Source: Chitinophaga sancti (lineage in GTDB: Bacteria; Bacteroidota; Bacteroidia; Chitinophagales; Chitinophagaceae). Taken from it: a stretch of 64,000 nt of DNA. The stretch covers positions 992,001 through 1,056,000 of the forward strand of contig NZ_CP139972.1 in assembly GCF_034424315.1 (NCBI RefSeq), given 5' to 3'. The position numbers and the translations under genes were made by a program. Under the pieces are notes generated by a model. It did no database searches. It was not told where the DNA came from and saw nothing but the letters and a program-made list of their open reading frames with translations. This document shows, piece after piece, positions 18,552 to 28,300 of the stretch. Position 1 is the first letter of the stretch; each line of letters starts with the position of its first letter.

Positions 18552-19579
18552 TATGCCGGTACGCCTTCGGCCTGGGGTTGTTTCCTTTCCCAGCCCTGTG
18601 GCAGTTTTTCGTAGATCTCAATGTTTTCGAATTCCTTGCTCTTACGGGCACCTACTTCTTTGGCCCATTCAGCCATGCGGGCAATGCCTTCCTGTAAGGA
18701 AACGCCGCTGCCTTCGCCGAATACGCTATGCGCTTTGGTGTGGTCAGAGTAAGCGTGCATTACCTCGTTACGTGCAGCCAGGTATTTGATATTTGGTGTT
18801 ACACCGAAGCAGGCACCTACTACCTTTGCCAGTTCATTGACAGTGTAGGGCTTGTCAGCACCGATATTGAATACTTCGTTGTATGCGGCAGGAATGTTTA
18901 CGCTGTTCGCGATAGGGATAGCTACGTCATCGATAAAGCTGAAAGCCCTGGTCTGTTCGCCATCACCGAAGATGGTGAGTTGCTGGCCCTGCATGATCTG
19001 GTTCATGAAGATGCCGATCACGTTGCGGTATTTATCGCCGATGTTCTGGTTTTCGCCATACACATTGTGCGGGCGGAACACAACATAGTTCAGACCGAAC
19101 ATTTCGTGTGCTGCTTTCAGGTCCAGTTCTACAGCGAATTTGGATACACCGTATGGATCTTCCGGCATGGGTACCATTTCTTCACGCATAGGCAGCTGAC
19201 CTGCACCATATACGGCGATAGAAGAAGTGAATACGAAGCACTTTACTTTATGTTTGATAGACTCATTGATCAGGTTAATGCTGCCGATGAGGTTATTGTT
19301 ATAGTTGAAACGGCGGATGAAGTGGCTCAGGCCTTCAGCTGCATACGCCGCCAGGTGATATACGTATTGAAAACGGTATTCTTCGAAGAGGCTGGTCACC
19401 AGCTGGTCGTCGGACACGGAACCCTGAATGAAAATTGCACCTGCTGGGATATGATCTTCGAATCCGCCGCTGAGGTCATCCAGCACAACTACTTCATGTC
19501 CCATTGCGAGGCAATGTTTTACGACATGTGAACCGATAAAGCCGGCACCGCCGGTAACAAGAGATGTTATTTTAGACAT
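18551..19579 (-). CDS. NAD-dependent nucleotide-sugar epimerase/dehydratase
   Basis: A 342-residue extended short-chain dehydrogenase/reductase. It has the dinucleotide motif TGGAGFIGSHV at residues 8-18 and the catalytic YGVSK (YxxxK) with upstream Ser in VFTSSIAVYG. It is most like UDP-glucose 4-epimerases and related enzymes that supply precursor sugars. The exact sugar is not decidable from motifs. It sits between a GT2 and a GT4 in the polysaccharide operon and overlaps the GT4 start. Confidence 0.9.
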   Translation of the reverse strand: MSKITSLVTGGAGFIGSHVVKHCLAMGHEVVVLDDLSGGFEDHIPAGAIFIQGSVSDDQLVTSLFEEYRFQYVYHLAAYAAEGLSHFIRRFNYNNNLIGSINLINESIKHKVKCFVFTSSIAVYGAGQLPMREEMVPMPEDPYGVSKFAVELDLKAAHEMFGLNYVVFRPHNVYGENQNIGDKYRNVIGIFMNQIMQGQQLTIFGDGEQTRAFSFIDDVAIPIANSVNIPAAYNEVFNIGADKPYTVNELAKVVGACFGVTPNIKYLAARNEVMHAYSDHTKAHSVFGEGSGVSLQEGIARMAEWAKEVGARKSKEFENIEIYEKLPQGWERKQPQAEGVPA

Positions 19580-19591
19580 AATTCAATTTTT

Positions 19592-20503
19592 TTATACAGG
19601 TGAATAACTTGATGTAGTGAGGTTCCAGAAGGTGCCTTTTACAAATGATCTTAAATGCCTGAACTGTCCTTTCAGTGTGTAAGTAAGCACTGCTTTGGGG
19701 AATGTGAGGAAACTGAAGAAGCAGAGGAACGCGGCCAGCTGCAGCTTATTTGTATTCCTGCGCATGTAGAGGATGCGGTTACGTGTATGGTAATACGCTT
19801 TGATGGCGCTTTCCTTACCCATGGTGATGGACTCCTTGTGGAATATCAGTCCGTTAGCATTATAATAGATCTTGTAGCCGGCGCGCAGGATCCTGGCAGA
19901 CCAGTCACTTTCTTCGTAGTAGATAAAGAACTTGTCAGCGAAGCGGCCTACGTTATTGATCACATCGCGCTTTACCATCATGGCGGCGCCGTGTGCACAC
20001 CAGGTAGGGCCTGATACATTGTGCTGACCTTTATCTTCTTCTTTGCTGCCCACTGCCCAGGTACGACCGGTGAGCAGGTTCATCTTGTTGAAGCCTGCGT
20101 ACTGAATGACGTTGGGGTGTGAGTAAAAGCGGATCTTGGGGCATACCACACCAATGGTTCCGTCTTCATAAAATGGTTGCAGCAAATGCTCCAACAGGTC
20201 GGGGGTGACTTCTGTATCATTGTTGACAATGAAAATGAAGTCGCCTTTCGCCTGCTCAATACCGAGGTTGTTACCACCGGTAAAGCCCAGGTTTACAGGA
20301 CTCAGAATGAGGCGGAGATTGGGATAGTTGCCTGCTTCAATCTGAGCAGTAGGATCAACGCTGGACCCATTATCTACGACGATCGTCTCAAAATTGCGAT
20401 AGCTCAGCTTTTTTGTAGACTCCAGAAATTCGCAGGTAACAGTTGTCTGGTTGAAATTAAGGGCAATAATGGACACCAGTGGTGTTTGTTCTTGCAAACT
20501 CAT
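19592..20503 (-). CDS. Family 2 glycosyltransferase (rhamnosyltransferase-like)
   Basis: A 303-residue GT-A enzyme. The opening VSIIALNFNQTTVTCEFLES, the glycine-rich LGFTGGNNLGIEQA and the metal-binding FIVNNDTEV are typical of the WcaA/WbbL group. The C-terminus has one hydrophobic segment near residue 260. It probably adds a sugar to the lipid-linked repeat unit. It follows the initiating transferase gene by 27 bases and precedes the epimerase gene by 12. Confidence 0.9.
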   Translation of the reverse strand: MSLQEQTPLVSIIALNFNQTTVTCEFLESTKKLSYRNFETIVVDNGSSVDPTAQIEAGNYPNLRLILSPVNLGFTGGNNLGIEQAKGDFIFIVNNDTEVTPDLLEHLLQPFYEDGTIGVVCPKIRFYSHPNVIQYAGFNKMNLLTGRTWAVGSKEEDKGQHNVSGPTWCAHGAAMMVKRDVINNVGRFADKFFIYYEESDWSARILRAGYKIYYNANGLIFHKESITMGKESAIKAYYHTRNRILYMRRNTNKLQLAAFLCFFSFLTFPKAVLTYTLKGQFRHLRSFVKGTFWNLTTSSYSPV

Positions 20504-20530
20504 AATCGTATTCGGTAGTTATAATATAAT

Positions 20531-21670
20531 TTATACATTATCCTTTTGCCTCAGGGCATTGGGAGTATTCGCGAGTATCCACATATCGTAGAGCACAGAA
20601 TGCTTTTCGGCATAACTTTTATCCAGGTTAATGCGTTCGCTTACGCTCATATCTTTATTTCCTCTCTTTTTGATCTGCCACAGGCCAGTGATCCCGGCAG
20701 GTGCCAGGAAGCGGCCTGCATAGTCGTCTGTCGTGAGCGTAGCAGCTTCGTACAATGGAAGGGGGCGATTACCAACGAGTGACATGTGACCCAGCAATAC
20801 ATTCAGCAGCTGGGGTAGTTCATCTAGGCTGGAATTGCGCAGGAAGGCGCCCAGTGGTGTAACGCGGGGGTCATTACTTACCTTGAAAAACACAGGTCCG
20901 GTACCGTTAGTATCGTACTGGTTCAGGTGTTTCATCTGGGCTACCTGTTTGTCAGCGTCTGCTACCATGGTGCGGAACTTATAGAACTTAAAGATCTGGT
21001 AGCGATTGCCGGCGCGGCGGGACACATAGAAAACAGGCCCTTTGGAATCCAGTTTGATCAGAATAGTCAGGACAAGAAAAACGGGGGATAACAATAAGAG
21101 CAGTGTGCCGGCAAATAGAATATCCAGGCCACGCTTGATGGAATAGTTAAGATAATAGCCAGGTTTGATGGTGACAGTACTAGGTTCCTGTTCTACATCT
21201 TGTGCCATCTGGCGGATCTGCTGAGCCATGCTCAGCTTCTCTTCAAAGATTTCAGGGGTAATGGCTGGGGTGAGGATGTCATCGATGCCGCCAATCCTGC
21301 GCAGCTCCTGTTTTAGCTCCGCTGATATTGTTTCAGCATAGACGAATACAGGTACTTTCGCAAGGCGGGACTCTGTACGCATATAGTCTCTCAACCTGCG
21401 AAGATTGAATTGGGGATTGTTGTGAACATTACATATGATGAAGGTAGGTACGTTGTCGTAAAGTAGTTGCTCCTTCAGTACATTCACTGACAGTGACAAC
21501 TCTTTGGCGGTAAAAACATACTCATCCGTTCTGCCAGTTACACAATCGAAAAACTCATCGTTACCGATACAAAGCGTATACCTGTTTACGTGGCTTTTGG
21601 CCAGGGCTACTACTTTGGTGCCGGTTTTCTTCCTGGCATCAGGATAGCTCAATGGTAGATTAGATATCAT
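20531..21670 (-). CDS. Initiating sugar-phosphate transferase with receiver-like N-terminus
   Basis: A 379-residue protein. The C-terminal part (about 175-379) is a bacterial sugar transferase (monotopic phosphoglycosyltransferase) with one membrane-associated helix, the FYKFRTM motif, GNRPLPLYEA and GITGLWQI. It should load the first sugar-phosphate on undecaprenyl phosphate. The usual four-helix N-terminal region of WbaP types is missing. Instead, about residues 75-150 resemble a response-regulator receiver in which the phosphorylated Asp is replaced (IICNVHNN) and the conserved Lys-Pro is absent. The gene directly upstream encodes a receiver-only protein, so the two may interact. Confidence 0.88.
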   Translation of the reverse strand: MISNLPLSYPDARKKTGTKVVALAKSHVNRYTLCIGNDEFFDCVTGRTDEYVFTAKELSLSVNVLKEQLLYDNVPTFIICNVHNNPQFNLRRLRDYMRTESRLAKVPVFVYAETISAELKQELRRIGGIDDILTPAITPEIFEEKLSMAQQIRQMAQDVEQEPSTVTIKPGYYLNYSIKRGLDILFAGTLLLLLSPVFLVLTILIKLDSKGPVFYVSRRAGNRYQIFKFYKFRTMVADADKQVAQMKHLNQYDTNGTGPVFFKVSNDPRVTPLGAFLRNSSLDELPQLLNVLLGHMSLVGNRPLPLYEAATLTTDDYAGRFLAPAGITGLWQIKKRGNKDMSVSERINLDKSYAEKHSVLYDMWILANTPNALRQKDNV

Positions 21671-21727
21671 GTGCGTTCGGTTTACTTATAAATACAATGG
21701 TGCCTTTGGGGATACAACAAAAAAGGA

Positions 21728-22114
21728 TCATCCCGCTATACTCACAGACTGCCTTGTGCTTAACTGGTCATCTACGATCTCGAGCAATTTGATTGGATCA
21801 AAAGGTTTGTTAATCACTCTGGCTACATTTGGGTACAGGGGTAAATTCTCTTTCAGGTCCATACCTGTCAGCACGATAACTGGTATATCGCTATACAGTG
21901 CATTTCCTGCGAGGTTTTTGGCTAATTGCCAGCCGTCTATATTAGGCATCTGCACATCGGTGATGATCAGATCCGGAATATTGCCGCTGGATAACCACAT
22001 GGTAGCAGTCAGTCCGTCTGTAGCGGCATATACCTTGTACTTGTTGCCTAACATCGCTTCTAACAAAAATCGCATTGGGGCGCTGTCGTCTACTATTAAA
22101 ATCTTCTTTTTCAT
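21728..22114 (-). CDS. Single-domain response regulator (receiver only)
   Basis: A 128-residue CheY-like protein with all key residues: Asp9/Asp10 (ILIVDDS), phosphoacceptor Asp53 (IITDVQMP), Thr83 (VLTG) and Lys103 (INKPF). There is no output domain. It is the first gene of the minus-strand polysaccharide operon, 57 bases before the initiating transferase gene, which carries a degenerate receiver-like region. It probably works by protein contact, perhaps controlling polysaccharide synthesis after phosphorylation by an unlinked histidine kinase; no kinase is encoded in the window. Confidence 0.92.
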   Translation of the reverse strand: MKKKILIVDDSAPMRFLLEAMLGNKYKVYAATDGLTATMWLSSGNIPDLIITDVQMPNIDGWQLAKNLAGNALYSDIPVIVLTGMDLKENLPLYPNVARVINKPFDPIKLLEIVDDQLSTRQSVSIAG

Positions 22115-22689
22115 TTTTAACTCCGGTTTAGAACATAAAAGATTGCTCCGTAAACCAAATACTTACACGCTACAACGTTCGCAGTTGTAGAATGGGCAAA
22201 TGGAATCTCTTTGTTTTTCCAGGAGGATAAGGTAGAATTATCACTAAATCGTCACCACTTGCAGGTTGGTACATATGCAATGCATAGCAGCGCATACGCG
22301 CAAAAACTGCGGTGGTAGTTCATTCAGGACAATCGGTTAAAGTGAATTTCAGAGGAGATGGCTATGGTTACATTTAGCAGATTGCTATAATCAGGAGTAA
22401 AAATATTTATTATTCCTGAATAGTGCAAATAAAATCTTGAACAATATTTTCTTCGCACTTGAAAGTTGACAATCTCTAGGTTTTTATCGAAATATGTTAC
22501 AAAAGTATAGTAATTACTATTTTATAATATTTTGAAATTGGTAAATGATTAAGAATTCCTCGTGAATGATGTAAAAGTGAAAGTAAACGATACTAAAATT
22601 CCGGTTGATGTATCATCATATTGACACACAATAATTTTTCTTCTTTAATTTGGCATTATTATTACGAATGCATCACCCCCATAAAGCTA
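22115..22689. promoter_or_regulatory. Divergent control region of the polysaccharide locus
   Basis: A 575-base AT-rich gene-free stretch between the two diverging polysaccharide transcription units. It contains a seven-base inverted repeat with seven-base spacer (22170-22190), a weak hairpin around 22391-22418, and a perfect 14-base palindrome, ATAGTAATTACTAT (22507-22520), that could be an operator. No full-consensus promoter was found; the best plus-strand -7 candidate (22643-22650, TTAATTTG) has one mismatch. No convincing gene is present. Confidence 0.45.
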
Positions 22690-23877
22690 ATGTTAACGAT
22701 GATGATTTTATTCTACACCAGTCTATTCATACTATTCTACAATTATATCGGGTATGGTTTCCTGGTGGGGATACTCGTGGCCTGCAAGCGCCTGCTGTCA
22801 AGGGATCCAAAGGAGACCCCTGCATTCATGCCTGCAGTCACCCTCATTGTTGCAGCATATAATGAAGCGGCATTTATACCAGAAAAAATTAAGAACACCC
22901 TCGAACTGGATTACCCTGCGGATAAATTAGAGATCATATTTATCACGGACGGTTCGAATGATGGTTCTGAAAAAATAGTGCAGCAGTATTCACGTATAAG
23001 AGGGATGCACGAACAGGAACGCAGGGGGAAAACAGCTGCCATCAACCGCGCGATGCAAACCGTACAAACGCCAGTGGTGATCTTCTGTGACGCAAATACG
23101 TTGTTGAACGCCGCCGCGGTTAAAAATATTGTACGGCATTACCAGGATCCCAAAACTGGTGGTGTAGCCGGTGAGAAAAAAGTAATGCAGGCTGGCAACA
23201 GCGGTGCAGCGGGCACTGAGGGCATCTATTGGAAGTATGAATCTGTATTAAAGCGATTGGATGCTGCCCTGTATTCGGTGGTCGGCGCTGCTGGTGAACT
23301 GTTCTCTGTAAGAACCACGCTGTTTACACCAGTGGAACCGGAAGTGATCTTAGACGATTTTATTATTTCTTTAAGAGTGAACCAAATGGGCTACAGGATT
23401 GCTTATGCGCCGGATGCCTTCGCCATGGAGACACCCTCAGCAGGGATTACGGAAGAACACAAACGCAAGATCCGCATCAGTGCCGGTGGTTTCCAATCCA
23501 TCGTTATGCTGCGCGCATTGCTCAATGTGTTCCGCTATCCCCTCCTCTCCTTCCAGTACATTTCGCACCGTGTACTGCGCTGGACACTGAGTCCGCTTAG
23601 TTTGCCAATACTGTTCATCAGCGCGGCAGTACTGGCTTTCCAGGGAGCAGGCAGCTGGTACCAGTTCATCTTTGTTGCACAGTTAATATTTTATATACTC
23701 GCAGTCATCGGATTTTTCCTCGCTAAGAGAGACATCAAATTCAAGCCCTGCTATATTCCGTTCTATTTTCTCTTTATGAATGTGGCGATCTACGAAGGGT
23801 TCTTCAGGTATATCAGGAAACAGCAGTCTGCCGTGTGGGAGAAGGCAAGGAGAGAAACAGCCGTTATGAATGCTTAA
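22690..23877 (+). CDS. Processive-type family 2 glycosyltransferase
   Basis: A 395-residue membrane enzyme. The ATG at 22690 starts the first membrane helix; an upstream TTG is less likely. The GT-A core has TLIVAAYNEAAFIPEKI, FITDGSNDGS, the donor-binding CDANT motif and acceptor-site motifs, followed by three membrane helices (about 310-375). The layout resembles the cellulose synthase/hyaluronan-like group, so it may build a polymer or transfer sugars to a lipid carrier. It is the first plus-strand gene after the divergent control region and precedes an acyltransferase gene by 14 bases. Confidence 0.88.
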   Translation: MLTMMILFYTSLFILFYNYIGYGFLVGILVACKRLLSRDPKETPAFMPAVTLIVAAYNEAAFIPEKIKNTLELDYPADKLEIIFITDGSNDGSEKIVQQYSRIRGMHEQERRGKTAAINRAMQTVQTPVVIFCDANTLLNAAAVKNIVRHYQDPKTGGVAGEKKVMQAGNSGAAGTEGIYWKYESVLKRLDAALYSVVGAAGELFSVRTTLFTPVEPEVILDDFIISLRVNQMGYRIAYAPDAFAMETPSAGITEEHKRKIRISAGGFQSIVMLRALLNVFRYPLLSFQYISHRVLRWTLSPLSLPILFISAAVLAFQGAGSWYQFIFVAQLIFYILAVIGFFLAKRDIKFKPCYIPFYFLFMNVAIYEGFFRYIRKQQSAVWEKARRETAVMNA

Positions 23878-23891
23878 AAACAACAACCAAA

Positions 23892-25031
23892 ATGTCGACA
23901 AATTCCAATACACAACGTATTAACAGCATGGATGCACTCAGGGCACTTGCCATGTTCCTGGGTGTGGTATTGCATGCGGTGATGGCGTATACCATGACGC
24001 CTTTCGAGAATTTCTATCACGACCCTCATTACAGTAGCAATATTTATGATGTAATATTTTTTGTCATACATACATTCCGGATGCAGTTGTTTTACCTGAT
24101 AGCCGGGTTCTTTTTTCGTTTGTTATACTTCAGGATTGGCGAAGCGGCGTTTATCAAACATCGTACGCAGCGCATCCTGATCCCCTTCGTAGTGGGTCTG
24201 TTCCTGATCCTTCCCTTTACCAATCTGCCGCTCACAGCGTATACGGTTACCGGTGGGGGCCAGCACCTCACCGGTCCGGACGTTTCCCTGATCCTGCATA
24301 ACATCATGATCTGGAGAGGCCCGGTACACCTGTGGTTCCTGTATTACCTCACGCTGTTCTACATCATTGGTATTGTATTACTACGATTGAAACTGCCTAA
24401 ACTGCCGGCAGCTATTGTACCTGCATTGCTGCTGGCAGGTTCATTTGTATCCCTGCTGCTCTTTGATACCTACTATATCAAATACACGCCAGGCCTGGTG
24501 CCAAAGCCTAATTACATCCTGTATTACGGTATTTTCGTATATGCAGGTTGGGTACTTCATGAACATAAAGAAAAATATTTTCCCCTGCTCAAACGCTATG
24601 GGCTGGCGTTTACAGCGATTGGTCTGACGGCTGCATTGCTGATATATTATAATAGTACCGCAGCCGGTATTTTACTGAAATCAGGTATGACTATTGCTAC
24701 AGTATCGCTTGTGCTTGGTTTCCTCGGCGTGTTTCTGCGCTGGGTCAATGGTGAATCATATACTATGCGTTATCTATCGGATGCCTCCTACTGGGTATAC
24801 CTGGTGCATGTAGGGCTGGTATATATGATGCAGGCATGGCTGGGAGATACGCAGCTGCCGGGAATACTGAAGCCTGTACTATGTTTTATGGTGCCTGTTG
24901 CAATTTCACTGCTCAGCTACCAGTGGTTTGTACGATACACAATTATTGGATTTTATTTACATGGGAAAAGAGAAAGATCGACTACCGAAGAACACAAAAC
25001 AGTATACAAAATGTCGACATCTAAATCTTAG
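23892..25031 (+). CDS. Membrane acyltransferase (acyltransferase family 3)
   Basis: A 379-residue protein with about ten membrane segments and the family's N-terminal signature RINSMDALRALAMFLGVVLHA (residues 9-29), where the His is the presumed catalytic residue. Members move acetyl or similar groups onto glycans at the membrane. The start at 23892 is taken because an earlier in-frame start would overlap the previous gene and places a non-membrane leader ahead of the signature. It probably O-acylates the polysaccharide made by this locus, which fits the esterase-like secreted proteins encoded nearby. Confidence 0.88.
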   Translation: MSTNSNTQRINSMDALRALAMFLGVVLHAVMAYTMTPFENFYHDPHYSSNIYDVIFFVIHTFRMQLFYLIAGFFFRLLYFRIGEAAFIKHRTQRILIPFVVGLFLILPFTNLPLTAYTVTGGGQHLTGPDVSLILHNIMIWRGPVHLWFLYYLTLFYIIGIVLLRLKLPKLPAAIVPALLLAGSFVSLLLFDTYYIKYTPGLVPKPNYILYYGIFVYAGWVLHEHKEKYFPLLKRYGLAFTAIGLTAALLIYYNSTAAGILLKSGMTIATVSLVLGFLGVFLRWVNGESYTMRYLSDASYWVYLVHVGLVYMMQAWLGDTQLPGILKPVLCFMVPVAISLLSYQWFVRYTIIGFYLHGKRERSTTEEHKTVYKMSTSKS

Positions 25032-25103
25032 AAAACGTTATAATCCTTAACACATCAGCATTACAGCGGATTTTAAAACGATTTGTTAATGTATTAAAAA
25101 AGA

Positions 25104-25134
25104 TTTGCCTTCTTTAAATTTTATACTAACTTAG
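25104..25134 (+). promoter_or_regulatory. Probable promoter of the giant T9SS protein
   Basis: TTTG (25104-25107) and TAACTTAG (25127-25134, one mismatch to TAnnTTTG) are 19 bases apart. A start about five bases later would give a leader of roughly 190 bases before the ATG at 25333. Confidence 0.45.
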
Positions 25135-25332
25135 CATTCGAATTATAATCCTTCCAACCAGTCCTCATTTAAAACCTCACGATAATACTTTTAGCCGTTT
25201 TCCTATTAAAAGCCGCTCAGCATTGAGTTGGCCGAATACGTTGTTGAGATGCATGTGAATTATTAATCGCAGTGTTGCCAAAACTTGCTGGGTAAGTTAA
25301 TTAATCGGTTTACAACTGAAACACTTATCCAT

Positions 25333-28300
25333 ATGAGGAAATTTTACGCAATCTGTCTGTTTTTTATCATGGGCTTTGGGCATTTGGCCATTGCACAGAT
25401 ATTCAATTCAGGCGACGCCGTTGTGAATTACGACCCCAATAACCCGCCTACAGCACCGGCCTGGGGTACGATTGGTAAATGGGTCCGTACATTGCGCAGC
25501 GATGTCAATTTCACGAACAAGGATTCTTACAAGTGTTATTACCTGAATGGAATGCCATTCCGCCTGAAGTTCCCCAAAAGCTATCAGCAAGGTGTAGCAG
25601 ATGGTAAGAAGTACCCCATCTTCATTTTCTTCCATGGTAAAGGAGAAGGTGGAGGCATCTATGACAATGAATATTCCCTGTACCACGGTGGCGGCAAATT
25701 CTGTGCTGCTGTCGATAATGGTAATTTCGACGGTTTTATTCTTGTTCCCCAAAACACTACCGGGTATTTCAACGCCGGCCATTATTCATTTGTAAAACAG
25801 ATCCTCGACACACTCATCGCCAGCAACAAGCTCGATGTAAACAGGGTCTTCGTTGATGGTCTGTCCGCAGGTGGTTCTTCTACCTGGGAATTTATGTTTG
25901 CATACCCTACACTGGTAGCAGGATTCCTGCCTATCAGCGGTTGTCAGATTGCATACAAAGACCAGGTGAACACATTCAAGTACATTCCTCTCTGGATCTT
26001 CCAGGGTGGTCAGGACAACAATCCACACCCTAACACTACTGCACAGGTTATGACCGCCGATTCTCTCGTAGGCGGTAACTGGAAAGAAACTTTGTACCCT
26101 AATGGGGGTCATGGTATTTGGGACAATGCATGGAACGAATCTGATTTCTGGCCCTGGATCAACAGGCAGAATAAAACCAACCCCTGGCCAACAGCAGGCC
26201 ATAACGAATTTTGCCCAGGCGAAACAGTGAATGTTACTTTAGGCTTAACCGCCGGTTTTGATGGCTACGAGTGGCGCAAAGATGGTGTAACCATTCCGGG
26301 TGCTACCAGCAACGAATTAGTAGTGACCACATATGGTACCTACGATGCGAGAATTTTGAGAGGTACTGAATGGTCTGACTATTCCACCAAACCCGTTGTT
26401 GTGAAACAGAAAGCTGTTACACAAACACCTCCTATCACGATTTCCGGTCTGATGAGTAAGGTACTCCCTGCTCCGGACGGGAATACTTTCGTTACCCTGG
26501 GATTGCCGAATGGCTATACCTCCTACAAATGGGCAAAGGTAACGGATACCACTACACTGGCCACTACGCAGACTTACAACGCCAGCGCTGCCGGCCAGTA
26601 CCGTGCTAAAGTTACTGAACTGTATGGCTGCTCCAGCGAATGGTCTGCTCCTTTCTCTGTAGTGCCTGCCAATGGTACAAATGCACCAGCTCCTGCCTCC
26701 GGTCTTACGGCTACGGCTATCTCAAAAACAGCCATTACCATCGACTGGACAGACAATCCAAACGCTACTTACAATGAAACAGGTTACGAGGTATACCGTG
26801 CTTCCACTTCCGGCGGCCCATATACCCTGATCAAAATAACTGCTGCCAATGCAGCTACTTTTACTGACAGCCTGCTCAACCCCAACACGAAGTATTTTTA
26901 CATTGTACGTGCTGTAAATGACAGCAGCGCTGCCGCAAATAGTAATGAAGCTTTTACCCAGACGCAGGTCGATAACACGCCTCCTACAGCCCCGGGCAAC
27001 CTTACACTGACCGGTAGCACCTCCAGCCAGGCCTCCCTGTCATGGACCCTCTCTACCGATGATGTAGGTGTATATAAATATGACATCTATGTCAATGGTG
27101 TGAAATCTTATACCGTTGATAACGATGAAACCACCTTCACCGCTTATGGTTTGAAGAGTGATTCCCTGTACAACTTCGTAGTAAAAGCCAGAGACGTAGC
27201 AGGTAACTCATCTGCACGCAGTAACCAGGTAGCTGCCTATGCGGTAGCAAATGGCCTCGCATGGCGCTACTACACCGGTAACTGGAGCAAATTGCCTGAC
27301 TTCAATACACTCTCACCTGATGCCACCGGCTACTCCCCTATCCCCGATATCAGCGTAGCTACCGCTACAGACTACTTCGGTTTTGTCTGGGAAGGTGAGA
27401 TCCGTATTCCCGTATCCGGCAACTATACGTTCATCATCAACTCTGACGATGGTAGTAAACTCTGGATCGACAGCAAGTACGACGCATCCGTTACACCACT
27501 CGTAAACAACGATGGTGCACACGGCACCCAGGACAGAGAAGGTACCATCTACCTCACTGCAGGCATGCATAAGATTGCGGCTGCCTACAATGAAATTGCA
27601 GGTGGTCAGGCATTCACCCTCTCCTGGAAGAATACTGCAAATGGTATCACTACCGCTACCCAGATCACGGCTGACTACTTCAAGAAAACAGTGACTGGCG
27701 CAGGTACAGCGCCTAAATATCCTGGCAACCTGCTGGCAACTGCAACCGCTTATAACAAGATCAAACTGACATGGGCAGACAGCAGCAGCAATGAAACAGG
27801 ATTTGAAATTTACCGCGCTACTGCACAGGCAGGCCCTTACGCTACTGTAGCTACTACTGCAGCCAATGTAACGACTTACACCGATAGTAACCTGGTAGCT
27901 TCCACTACTTATTACTACCGCGTTAAAGCGATCAATAAATATGGTAACTCAGGCTTCAACCCTGCTGAAAGCGGTGGCCTGTTCTGGGCTGAGTATCCGG
28001 GCAACTTCAGTACATTGCCTGCATTCGCTTCCCTCACACCATTCATCTCCGGTACGACTAATAATATCAACCTGAACGTAAGAGACCGCGATGATTATTT
28101 CGCACTCAAGTTCGATGGTTATATTAATATTCCTACTACCGGCACATATACGTTCTACACTGCGTCTGACGATGGTAGTAAATTATATATCGGAGGCTTT
28201 AGCGAAAGCAACCTGGTAGTGAACAATAACTTCCTGCAGGGTACTACCGAACGTTCCGGCACCAAAACCCTTTCTGCTGGCAGGTATCCTATCACCGTTA

